A DNA stretch of 64,000 nucleotides from Chitinophaga eiseniae (lineage in GTDB: Bacteria > Bacteroidota > Bacteroidia > Chitinophagales > Chitinophagaceae). The position numbers and the translations under genes are program-made. The notes beneath the pieces are model-generated. The model was given only the letters and a program-made list of their open reading frames with translations, was not told the origin of the DNA and searched no databases. The stretch covers positions 1,054,001-1,118,000 of the forward strand of contig NZ_FUWZ01000001.1 in assembly GCF_900167135.1 (NCBI RefSeq), in the 5' to 3' direction. Positions 1-7,804 of the stretch are shown here, piece by piece; within the stretch, counting starts at the first letter, position 1, and the number at the start of each line of letters is the position of its first letter.

Positions 1-1
1 A

Positions 2-94
2 TGGGCGCATGAAGTGGTGGAAGGAGAGGTGAAAGACGAAAGATTTTATTCATTTGAAAACATTTCGGCGATCCTGCCGAGGCTATTGTCATGA
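2..94 (+). CDS. C-terminal end of an unidentified upstream protein (partial)
   Basis: Reading from base 2 gives 30 uninterrupted codons ending in TGA at 92-94. The peptide ends in SAILPRLLS. The stop overlaps the ATG of the next gene as ATGA, which is typical of translationally coupled genes in one operon, so this is probably the true end of the upstream gene. The fragment is too short to assign a family. Confidence 0.55.
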   Translation, partial: WAHEVVEGEVKDERFYSFENISAILPRLLS

Positions 95-714
95 AACAGC
101 TGCTGGACATTAATACCTGGGCCAGAAAAGACCATTATCATTTTTTTAGCCAGTTCGAGGAGCCTTTTTTCGGCGTATGCGTAAATGTGGATTGTACCCG
201 GGCTTACTACGTATCCAAGGCGCGTGGATATTCCTTTTTCTTATACTACCTGCATAAGGCCATGGTAGCGATGAACCTTACGGAACCTTTTCGTTACCGT
301 ATCATCGACAAACAGGTATGGGTATACGACCATATTGATCCTTCTCCGACCATCAACCGGCCGGACGGCACTTTTGGTTTTGCTTACTTCCCTTACCATG
401 CGGATTTTGAAACCTTCGCAGCGACAGCGCGCGTGGAAACAGAGAAGGTGCAAAGCAGCAGCGGTCTTATACCCGCCGTATCCGGTGAAAACGTAGTGCA
501 TTGTTCTTCCATGCCCTGGATCAATTTTACCGGGTTGTCCCATGCCCGCAGCTTTACTTTCCCGGACAGCTGCCCGAAGATCTCCTTCGGTAAGATGACC
601 GATAACGACGGTAAAATGACGATGCCGGTATCGCTACATGTGCATCATGCGCTGATGGATGGCTATCATGTGGGGCTGTTCCTGGAGGAGTTCCAGCGAC
701 AGCTGGATGTATAG
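91..714 (+). CDS. Chloramphenicol acetyltransferase-fold acyltransferase
   Basis: A 207-residue protein of normal length for the CAT family, trimeric cytoplasmic enzymes that move an acetyl group from acetyl-CoA to a hydroxyl. The C-terminal signature HHALMDGYH is visible; by homology His186 is the catalytic base and Asp190 the structural aspartate of the HxxxD motif. The N-terminal part (ARKDHYHFFSQFEEPFF) also matches the family. The ATG overlaps the stop of the preceding partial gene, so the two are probably co-translated. Chromosomal CAT-like proteins of Bacteroidota form a divergent branch, and the substrate need not be chloramphenicol. I am confident of the fold and not of drug resistance. 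Confidence 0.88.
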   Translation: MKQLLDINTWARKDHYHFFSQFEEPFFGVCVNVDCTRAYYVSKARGYSFFLYYLHKAMVAMNLTEPFRYRIIDKQVWVYDHIDPSPTINRPDGTFGFAYFPYHADFETFAATARVETEKVQSSSGLIPAVSGENVVHCSSMPWINFTGLSHARSFTFPDSCPKISFGKMTDNDGKMTMPVSLHVHHALMDGYHVGLFLEEFQRQLDV

Positions 715-780
715 TTACGCCAGGTAGTTGCTCACTTCAATCAGGTTCCCGTCCGGGTCCCGGAAGTAAATGGAGATAAC
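715..780 (-). pseudogene. 3' remnant of a glyoxalase/VOC-family gene
   Basis: Read on the minus strand, bases 780 to 715 encode a clean C-terminal peptide, VISIYFRDPDGNLIEVSNY followed by LA and a TAA stop at 717-715. YFRDPDGNLIEV is the hallmark end of glyoxalase/bleomycin-resistance (VOC) proteins, including the metal-ligand Glu. Upstream of about base 781 the homology stops, and no start or other VOC motif is present before the LytTR gene. This is therefore the tail of a gene whose 5' part has been deleted. It lies one base after the CAT-like gene. Confidence 0.72.
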
Positions 781-794
781 CAAAATATCACACA

Positions 795-1631
795 TTGACA
801 ATTCAATACGCATATCAGAATTTACGCAATAAACAGCGGTTAATGTTTGCCGTCTCCATCTGTACGTTGGGGATGATCGTCGCGAATGTGTTGTTGGACT
901 ATTGGTATTCCTGGTACCTGGAGCGTGCCTTTTACATGTCGGAATCGCTGTTGTTCAGCGTCTACTGGGTGATGTTTTTGCCTTTGTTGCCGGCGTTGTG
1001 GTGGCTGATAGAAAGAACGGAAAAGGTGGGATTGAAATTTGCCTTTACAGGCGGCGCCATTGCTTTTCACCTGTTGGCCTACCCGGCACTGGTGTGGGTA
1101 CTGTCAAAAATGTTCTACTACCACACTTTTTCCTTTGGGCAGACTTTTCAATTCGGACTGTCTGCTTATTTCCTGAAATCGGTCATTGTCTATGGGTTTT
1201 TGCTGTTGATGTTAACGATACTACGTAAAAAAGTGGTTTCCCCGCCAACTGTCCGGGAGGCAGCCAGCAGCACAAGTTACCTTCATGCGCTTATCGTGGC
1301 GGACCATCATCATCAGAAACAGGTACTGGCGGTCAACGATATTTTTTGTTTTACGGCCTGTTCCCCTTATGTAACCATCCATCATTTATCCGGTAACTAC
1401 CTGTATGCGGAAACACTGAAGTCCCTGGAAAGCCGGTTGGATGAAATACAGTTTGTGAGAATACATAAATCTCATATTGTTAACCTTCAGAAGATAACTT
1501 CCTATCAATCCCGGCAAAACGGAGATTATGATGTCTTCCTTTCCGATGGTGCTGTGGTAAGGGCAAGCCGCAATTATGCGAAGGCCTTTAAATCAAAGTT
1601 GGAAAGATGGACTCAGCATACGGTAAAATAA
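795..1631 (+). CDS. Membrane-anchored LytTR-domain transcriptional regulator
   Basis: A 278-residue protein with about four hydrophobic segments in residues 17-150 and a C-terminal LytTR DNA-binding domain in about residues 175-272 (core FVRIHKSHIVNL, then SDGAVVRASRNYAKAFKSKL). Such proteins bind promoter DNA directly while a membrane domain senses a signal; here no receiver domain is present. The longest frame starts at TTG 795, closely preceded by an in-frame stop at 777-779. The first ATG is at 843 and may be the real start. The region just upstream is a broken VOC gene, so the original promoter and N-terminus may have been altered by a deletion. Confidence 0.8.
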   Translation: MTIQYAYQNLRNKQRLMFAVSICTLGMIVANVLLDYWYSWYLERAFYMSESLLFSVYWVMFLPLLPALWWLIERTEKVGLKFAFTGGAIAFHLLAYPALVWVLSKMFYYHTFSFGQTFQFGLSAYFLKSVIVYGFLLLMLTILRKKVVSPPTVREAASSTSYLHALIVADHHHQKQVLAVNDIFCFTACSPYVTIHHLSGNYLYAETLKSLESRLDEIQFVRIHKSHIVNLQKITSYQSRQNGDYDVFLSDGAVVRASRNYAKAFKSKLERWTQHTVK

Positions 1632-1651
1632 ACTCAGCTTACCATATTAGG

Positions 1652-1684
1652 TTTGAAAATCAGAGGTTTGTCTGGTAATCTTTG
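1652..1684 (+). promoter_or_regulatory. Possible Bacteroidota-type promoter for the dioxygenase gene
   Basis: TTTG at 1652-1655 is followed after 20 bases by TAATCTTTG at 1676-1684, close to the Bacteroidota sigma-ABfr consensus TTTG-N19-21-TAnnTTTG but with one extra base in the -7 box. The ATG at 1700 would leave a very short leader, which lowers confidence. Confidence 0.35.
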
Positions 1685-1699
1685 TGAAAAAGTTCAAAG

Positions 1700-2350
1700 A
1701 TGGAAAGATCCTTTTTTTGCAAAGTTACTTTGATTGGCTGCGCGCTCTTCATGAGTTGCAATGGGCAGACAAATGACCGGCCGGTACAAAAAATCGTCGG
1801 TGGGGGCTGTGATGGTTGTGAATTGATGTATATCGGCATGCCCCAAAAAATAAATGCTGTTGATACAAGCCCCGGTTGGAATGAAGAAGGGCAGCAGCTG
1901 ATGGTGACCGGGACGGTCTTTCAGCAGGACGGAAGAACGCCGGCAAAAGATGTCGTTATCTACTATTGGCATACCGACAATGATGGATATTATTCTCCCG
2001 CTCCGGGAATGGATGAACGGGTGAAACGCCACGGGCATATCCGCGGATGGGTAAAAACCGGCCCGGATGGAAAATACGCTATCAAAACGATCCGGCCAGC
2101 CCCTTACCCGAAGGATATGTTGCCAGCGCATATTCATTTATCTGTCAAAGAGCCTGCTGTTGCTAATGAGTATTACACCGATGAAATTAATTTCGAAGGG
2201 GATACGTTGCTGGTAGCTCATTTCAGGAAATATCCTCCTGAAAACCGCGGTGGCAGTGGCGTCGTAAAGGTGCAGCTGAAAGACGGCCGGCAGGTAGCAG
2301 AACATAATATTGTTCTCGGTCTGAATATTCCGTATTATCCTAAAAAGTAG
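1700..2350 (+). CDS. Secreted intradiol ring-cleavage dioxygenase-like lipoprotein
   Basis: A 216-residue protein with an N-terminal hydrophobic segment and lipobox-like FMSC at residues 17-20, so it is probably exported and lipid-anchored. The body matches the protocatechuate/catechol intradiol dioxygenase fold: a beta-rich segment with YYWHTDNDGYYSP (residues 88-100), HGHIRGW (111-117), and PAHIHL (142-147). The expected Fe(III) ligands are visible as Tyr97 or Tyr98, Tyr136, His144 and His146. Cytoplasmic members open catechol rings; the substrates of secreted lipoprotein members are mostly unknown. There is no aromatic-degradation operon nearby, so the substrate cannot be inferred from context. 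Confidence 0.85.
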   Translation: MERSFFCKVTLIGCALFMSCNGQTNDRPVQKIVGGGCDGCELMYIGMPQKINAVDTSPGWNEEGQQLMVTGTVFQQDGRTPAKDVVIYYWHTDNDGYYSPAPGMDERVKRHGHIRGWVKTGPDGKYAIKTIRPAPYPKDMLPAHIHLSVKEPAVANEYYTDEINFEGDTLLVAHFRKYPPENRGGSGVVKVQLKDGRQVAEHNIVLGLNIPYYPKK

Positions 2351-2540
2351 ATGGCTGGGATTTCAGGACGATAATAGCAATCGCTTCACCGTTCAGGATA
2401 ACGAAAGATAACCGGGGCCGTTGAGAGAGGGGCGTACCCGGTGTTGGAAACACGCTTCAGGGTTGGCCCAACAACAAATTTTTCACCGGACTATAATAAT
2501 TTCAATCGATTGCGTAATTTAAGCCTTATTCCCTTCCGTT

Positions 2541-5510
2541 ATGAAAAACATATTCATCCTGTTACTGGTCATCTTACTTGCAGGAACGGCGAAAGCGTTG
2601 CCCGCCGGGCTGCCGGTAAAAATTCCGGCTTCCGCCATGAGGGCCATTCCCTTACCGCTGCCGCGTGCGCAGGCCGGGCCGGCATCCCCGCATATCGCCT
2701 CCATCGTTGCAGACACGATCAAAGTAGTCACAGGCAGCACTGTTGCCTATACGGTAGATACCAAAGCAGATGAAGGCCTGGTCAGTACAGCCACCACGGT
2801 AGCGCACCTGTTGGCCGAACTGCAAACCAATGTAGCGGTGCAGCGCCGCCAGGTGACGACTGCAGACGGCAACCCCAAAGATACGGGCGTTATCCAGGCA
2901 GGGGATCGTCTTATCCTCACTAATCCAAGGGGTAGCACCATCTACTACCTGCTCCCGGAGCAACGCGCCCTCACGGGGAAACTGGAGCTGTTGCGACCGG
3001 TGGTCACGGCACAGGTGAAAAATACCATTACGCTTCACTACACCGCCGGCCAGCGGAGCCCGGATGCTACTGTAACGATACATTTCCCGGCAGGCATCAC
3101 GATCACCCCGGAAAATACAACGGTCAACGTGATCGGCCGCGGCGCCGTGCTGCTCAGGGACCTGCCCGGCCAGTCCATCGGCCGCACAGGTACCCGCTAC
3201 TCCTATAAGCGTGTGGGCGAAGCCGTTATTGAAAAGGCCGCAGATGGAAGCACCACGCTTACCTTGCGTCACCTGGACCTGCGCCCGGCCAATGGGCCCG
3301 ACCTGGTGCTGGTGATACAGGATGTTATGCTGAACGACAGCGGAAGATATTTTATAAACGCTACCAGCACCACCTCGCAGCCGGCGGTGCTGGCCAGCTC
3401 GGGGCTGGCAGGGGAAACTGCGGACCTCTGGGTGACCAACACCATTGCAGATTTTAAAAGGGTAGTGGTAAAAGATAAACCGTATCATGAATTACCCCAT
3501 GACTATACGCAGGTGCAGTTCCGCTGGACGCCGGTCACCGCCGGCAAGGTGACTATGGAATACTCTACAGACACCGGCAGGCACTGGTCAGCCGCCAAAG
3601 CGAGCATAGACGCAGCGCATGGCACGGCGTTCATCACCGGTCTGCGCCGTGACAAGCTATATCATTTCCGGCTGCTGGTGAAAGACGGCGTCCATCGCGG
3701 CAGCTCCAACATCGCCGGTGATTATACCGGCATGCTCGATGTACGGATGTTTGGCGTACACGGTAATGACACCGCCGATCATACCGCCGGTATCAATGAA
3801 GCGATCCGTTTTATGCACAACATCGGCGGCGGCACTTTATTATTCAGCGAAGGCGTCTACAACGTACGCACCGTACACCTGCTAAGCAACGTATACCTAT
3901 ATATCAGCAAAGAGGCCGTTATCCGTGCGGGGAAAGGTGCCGACGCCCCGGAAACCACCTGGTTCAGCGACAGGGCCTATCGCTCCGGCCTTTCACCAAC
4001 AGATCGCGGTCCTTACGAAGACCCGGAAAACTACCTCACCAAGCAGGACGTAGGGCATCACTACTTCCACAACGCCATGTTCTTCGGAGAACGGCTCGAT
4101 AACATTAAAATTATCGGCAACGGACGCATTACGGGCAACGGCCACCTCGTTACCAGTGACAAGGTGATGAACAACGCTCCCGACAAACGGGCAGATAAGA
4201 TGTTTTCGCTGAAACTATGCACCAACGTGGAAATCGGTGGTCTCCACCGGGACCATGACCTCTGGTATGATTCCGTGAAAGACGTCCCTTATTATGTGGA
4301 TAAAGGTGGTCTGCCCTCGTATGATGACAGCAACATGTTGCAGATAGATCGTGCAGGTCATTTTGTGCTGCTGGCCACGGGCACGGATACACTTTTTGTA
4401 CATGACACTTACTTTGGCAAAATGGACCAGGCCAACGTGCGGGATATTTATGATTTTATGGCGTGTAACCAGGTAACGGTGCGGAATATTTATTCCCGCG
4501 TCAGTTCAGACGATATCGTGAAACCGGGATCTGACTGCTCACTGGGATTTACCCGTCCGGCGCGGCATTACCGGGTGCGCAACGTGATCGGGGATACCAA
4601 CTGTAACCTTTTCCAGATAGGCTCCGAAACGGCGGACGACATCATGGACATCTGTGTGGACAACATTTATGTCCTGGGCGCCAATAAGGCTGGGTTTTCT
4701 ATTTCCACCAACGACGGCGGACGGGTGAAAGATATTCATCTCAACTGCGGACATACCGGTCCGGTGAACCAGCGGTCCCGCATGATGCGCACCACGGCGC
4801 CTTTCTTTATCTCCATTTCCAACAGGGGCCGCGTGCTGGGGGCAACGGTGGGGCAATATACTTTCGTGGAAGAGGGCCGGAAGCGGACGGAGTTGCTGGT
4901 GCAAAATGTGAATATCGGACAGGTGGAAAACATCGTGATCAACAGCATTGATATTTCAGAAGTTTACGGGGGCAGCTCTTTTGGTAATGGTAGCCGCTGG
5001 AAGCCATTCGACGGATCGCAGCACCGCGCCACTTCCATCATCGCCGGTTATGCGCTGCCCGCGGCGGGGGCGGTGGAAGGCGGACTGGATTTTACGCTGC
5101 CGGATGGCCGTCATACCGGCTATATCCGCAATGTGGTGTTTAACGATGTGCATATCACGGACAAAGGCGGGCATCCCCTGGCCGATACGGCGCAGCGGCC
5201 GCCGGAACTGGGAGTAGGGCAGTATAATGTGTCTAACCTCAAAGTACAGCCTTCGTACGGACTATGGGCCCGTCATGTGGAAGGGCTTACCATTTCGGAA
5301 AGTTCGTTCAGATTTGAGCAGCCCGACAGCCGTTACGCTTTGTTCCTGGATGATGTGCAGGGCGCCGCGCTCTTTGGCATTAAAACCGTCAGGGCCGCCG
5401 GTGACAGCGAATGGCTCCGTTACATCCGGTCTTCCGGCGTTCGTTGGAAGAATATCCTGTTTTACCAGGAAGCGTGGGGCAAATCGCCGGTATCGGCCGG
5501 CAGCCGTTAG
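2541..5510 (+). CDS. Large secreted right-handed beta-helix protein, GH28/pectate-lyase-like
   Basis: A 989-residue protein with a signal peptide (residues 1-19, ending TAKA). Residues about 45-300 form a beta-rich N-terminal region with no family I recognise. Residues about 305-395 resemble a fibronectin type III domain (FRWTPVTAGKVTMEYSTD). From about residue 398 a parallel beta-helix begins with the typical entry VRMFGVHGNDTADHTAGINEAI cut here to its key parts: a GV.G..T.D....INEAI pattern. VSSDDIVKPGSD near residue 655 resembles the catalytic Asp-Asp region of polygalacturonases. The canonical NTDG and GHG motifs are not visible; FQIGSE stands near the latter. It is probably a polysaccharide hydrolase or lyase acting outside the cell, substrate unknown. 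No SusCD pair adjoins it. Confidence 0.78.
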   Translation: MKNIFILLLVILLAGTAKALPAGLPVKIPASAMRAIPLPLPRAQAGPASPHIASIVADTIKVVTGSTVAYTVDTKADEGLVSTATTVAHLLAELQTNVAVQRRQVTTADGNPKDTGVIQAGDRLILTNPRGSTIYYLLPEQRALTGKLELLRPVVTAQVKNTITLHYTAGQRSPDATVTIHFPAGITITPENTTVNVIGRGAVLLRDLPGQSIGRTGTRYSYKRVGEAVIEKAADGSTTLTLRHLDLRPANGPDLVLVIQDVMLNDSGRYFINATSTTSQPAVLASSGLAGETADLWVTNTIADFKRVVVKDKPYHELPHDYTQVQFRWTPVTAGKVTMEYSTDTGRHWSAAKASIDAAHGTAFITGLRRDKLYHFRLLVKDGVHRGSSNIAGDYTGMLDVRMFGVHGNDTADHTAGINEAIRFMHNIGGGTLLFSEGVYNVRTVHLLSNVYLYISKEAVIRAGKGADAPETTWFSDRAYRSGLSPTDRGPYEDPENYLTKQDVGHHYFHNAMFFGERLDNIKIIGNGRITGNGHLVTSDKVMNNAPDKRADKMFSLKLCTNVEIGGLHRDHDLWYDSVKDVPYYVDKGGLPSYDDSNMLQIDRAGHFVLLATGTDTLFVHDTYFGKMDQANVRDIYDFMACNQVTVRNIYSRVSSDDIVKPGSDCSLGFTRPARHYRVRNVIGDTNCNLFQIGSETADDIMDICVDNIYVLGANKAGFSISTNDGGRVKDIHLNCGHTGPVNQRSRMMRTTAPFFISISNRGRVLGATVGQYTFVEEGRKRTELLVQNVNIGQVENIVINSIDISEVYGGSSFGNGSRWKPFDGSQHRATSIIAGYALPAAGAVEGGLDFTLPDGRHTGYIRNVVFNDVHITDKGGHPLADTAQRPPELGVGQYNVSNLKVQPSYGLWARHVEGLTISESSFRFEQPDSRYALFLDDVQGAALFGIKTVRAAGDSEWLRYIRSSGVRWKNILFYQEAWGKSPVSAGSR

Positions 5511-5515
5511 GATGG

Positions 5516-5899
5516 CTATTGGGCCCGGGTAGCCATGGTAATCGAAAACTCCAGTTTTTGGGCATTGATTTCTTTCAGCGGAATTTCCTTTTCATTATCA
5601 AGGCCACGGGTGAAATATACCGTGGTTTTTAGCGTTTGCCCCTTGTCCAGCCCATCTTCGAAAAGGGCTACGCCATATAGTTCTTTGTCCCCGGTAGATG
5701 TTGCTGAAATACGCAGAACGCCGATATTGTACTGGCCGTTGTTCTTCACCGTGATGATACCGTTCTGGTAGGTGTAAGTGATCCCTTTGATGGTGGCCAG
5801 GTATGTTTTGTTGGTACTTGTCGGGGCCTTGTACGTCTGGCATTTTGCCATGAACGGAGAAAGTGCTAAAAACAGCGAAAAAATCAGTAATTTATTCAT
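5516..5899 (-). CDS. Small secreted protein of unknown function
   Basis: A 127-residue protein. I place the start at ATG 5899 because MNKLLIFSLFLALSPFMAKC reads as a signal peptide; the open frame extends further upstream, but that part is AT-rich and lacks coding character. The mature part is a short beta-rich domain (NGIITVKNNGQYNIGVLRIS, then LYGVALFEDGLDKG) with an FxxGLD-type end, and looks like a small beta-sandwich. I do not recognise a family. It ends five bases from the stop of the convergent beta-helix gene. An exact TAnnTTTG -7 element lies at 5927-5920 on this strand. Confidence 0.6.
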   Translation of the reverse strand: MNKLLIFSLFLALSPFMAKCQTYKAPTSTNKTYLATIKGITYTYQNGIITVKNNGQYNIGVLRISATSTGDKELYGVALFEDGLDKGQTLKTTVYFTRGLDNEKEIPLKEINAQKLEFSITMATRAQ

Positions 5900-5919
5900 C
5901 GAAAGATAAAAATATATTG

Positions 5920-5927
5920 CAAAAATA
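5920..5927 (-). promoter_or_regulatory. Possible -7 element (TATTTTTG) for the small secreted protein
   Basis: On the minus strand bases 5927-5920 read TATTTTTG, an exact match to the Bacteroidota -7 consensus TAnnTTTG, about 20 bases before the chosen ATG. No clear TTTG at -33 is seen, so support is partial. Confidence 0.3.
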
Positions 5928-6028
5928 CATTTTATCTTTATACGGCGAATTGTGGTTAATTTCGTAACAGTATTAATCAAGGATGTGATGTTTACCGTGG
6001 AGAATGTTCTCAGCAAACCAATATCCCA

Positions 6029-7804
6029 ATGACCTATTTCAGACTATTCCACCCCGTGCTGCTCGCGCGGGAGATCATACATACGGGGACTGCCCAGCTG
6101 GAAGGAGAGGAGAAGAAACGAGTCAGTATCATCAACACCCTCAGTCTTGCATCTATTGCGCTTTGTTTGATTTTCGGTACCGTTATCTACTATCTTACCG
6201 GTAATCTGGAGATCCTGCTACCCGCTTACGCAGAAGCCCTTTTGTTTGTGGTGGTGCTTATGCTCAACCATTTCCGTTGGCATAATACGGCAGCCATCCT
6301 GACCGCCTTTGTGCATAATCTTTCCATCGTTTACTTCAGCGCCTTGCTGGGCATGGTAACGGAAGTGTACCTGCTTTTCTTTTTCCTTTTAGGTGCTGCG
6401 CTGATGGTATTTCATGGCAAGCCTTTGCTGATAAAGTTCAGTATTGCTATCTCGGTGATCTGCCTGGTATTGTGTGAGCTGAATTACTATTATTATTTTA
6501 TAGAACCGCTGGAGCTCTCGCATTACGAACAGTTCCTCATTCGCTGGGTGACCATCCCGGCCATCCTGGTGCTGGACGTGCTTACTTTTGCCTTGTATGT
6601 ACGTACGCTGCGCCGTAAAAACGCCCAGCTGGAGCGGAAAGCTACCGCGCTGGAAATGGCGGACAAAGCCACCCGGCGGCAGGCGATGGAAACGTCCCAT
6701 GAAATGAGAAATCCGTTTAACGCGGTGTATGGCATTTCACAGGACCTGCTGATGCAGGTACAGAAAAGTGACCTGTATCCCGCGGAACTGAAAGCGTCTA
6801 TAGAGCATTTGTATTCCGCCTCGCATAATGTGTTGCAGATCCTGAACAACAACCTGGAGCATTTCCGCCAGCAGGAAGGCGTGGCGCCGCAGCTGGAGTC
6901 AGGCGCATTTAATGTGCGGGACTGGGCCGGCGAGGCGACGGCCATCTACCAGTATATCGCGAATGTAAGAGATGTCAGTATTGCTTTGGAGATAGACCCG
7001 AAGATGCCTGCGCGGCTGGAGGGAGATAAGATCAAACTGACCCAGATACTCAATAACCTGTTGTTCAATGCTATCAAATTCACCCATGCGAACAGCACCG
7101 TAACTGTGCAGATCAGGCCTGATGGCCGGCAATGGCAGTTGCTGGTAAAAGACAGCGGAGACGGTATTCCGCCGGAGCGTCTGTCCACTATTTTTTCGCC
7201 CTATGTGTCCGAACAACATGCTTTCGGAGGGACTGGGCTGGGGCTGCCTATTGTGCAGCGTTTCGTGGAACTGATGGGCGGTACTATCGCTGTGACCAGC
7301 AAAACCGGAGAAGGCTCTGTGTTTACGGTCAACCTACCGCTGACAGCCGTAGAGGAGGCGCCGGCCCCGGAGGCTCCTGCGAATAAGAACATCACGCTGC
7401 AGGCTTTCCCTGGTGTGAAAGCGCTGGTGGTAGATGATAACCAGATGAGCAATATGATCCTGTGCCGTTTCCTCGAACGGATGGAGTGCAGTACTTCCGC
7501 TGCTTTGGGCGGAGAAGAGGGGCTGGAGAAAGCCATTGCCACGCAACCGGACATTATTTTCCTGGACTCCCATATGCCGGGTATGGACGGTAAAGCCACG
7601 CTGGCAGCGTTACAGGACAATCCTGCAACGCATAATGCCATCGTGATTATTGTTTCCGGCGACGCGGCCGAGGCATCCATTGCAGAGATGCTCGCAGCCG
7701 GCGCCGATGATTTTATGACCAAACCCATTGATCTGAAAAGCCTCAACGAGTTAATGATCAGATTTGAAGCTCGTCTTACTACAAATTCTCAGCGTAATCC
7801 GTGA
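6029..7804 (+). CDS. Hybrid sensor histidine kinase with C-terminal receiver domain
   Basis: A 591-residue membrane kinase. Residues about 38-205 hold six or so hydrophobic helices with no periplasmic sensor domain. A coiled linker (LRRKNAQLERKATALEMADK) leads to the HisKA domain with phospho-acceptor His224 in SHEMRNPF. The HATPase domain follows (N box LNNLLFNAIKF, G1 KDSGDGIPP, G2 GGTGLGLPIV). A receiver domain fills residues about 460-580 with acidic pair DDNQ, phospho-acceptor Asp513 in FLDSHMPGMDG and a conserved Lys in MTKPID. With no output domain it probably feeds a phosphorelay or another regulator. No cognate regulator is adjacent. Its last 26 bases overlap the convergent terpene cyclase gene. 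Confidence 0.92.
   Translation: MTYFRLFHPVLLAREIIHTGTAQLEGEEKKRVSIINTLSLASIALCLIFGTVIYYLTGNLEILLPAYAEALLFVVVLMLNHFRWHNTAAILTAFVHNLSIVYFSALLGMVTEVYLLFFFLLGAALMVFHGKPLLIKFSIAISVICLVLCELNYYYYFIEPLELSHYEQFLIRWVTIPAILVLDVLTFALYVRTLRRKNAQLERKATALEMADKATRRQAMETSHEMRNPFNAVYGISQDLLMQVQKSDLYPAELKASIEHLYSASHNVLQILNNNLEHFRQQEGVAPQLESGAFNVRDWAGEATAIYQYIANVRDVSIALEIDPKMPARLEGDKIKLTQILNNLLFNAIKFTHANSTVTVQIRPDGRQWQLLVKDSGDGIPPERLSTIFSPYVSEQHAFGGTGLGLPIVQRFVELMGGTIAVTSKTGEGSVFTVNLPLTAVEEAPAPEAPANKNITLQAFPGVKALVVDDNQMSNMILCRFLERMECSTSAALGGEEGLEKAIATQPDIIFLDSHMPGMDGKATLAALQDNPATHNAIVIIVSGDAAEASIAEMLAAGADDFMTKPIDLKSLNELMIRFEARLTTNSQRNP

Noticed and set aside
91..714. Calling the CAT-like gene a chloramphenicol resistance determinant
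   Set aside because: The catalytic motif is present, but chromosomal CAT-like proteins of this group often act on other acceptors, and there is no mobile context.
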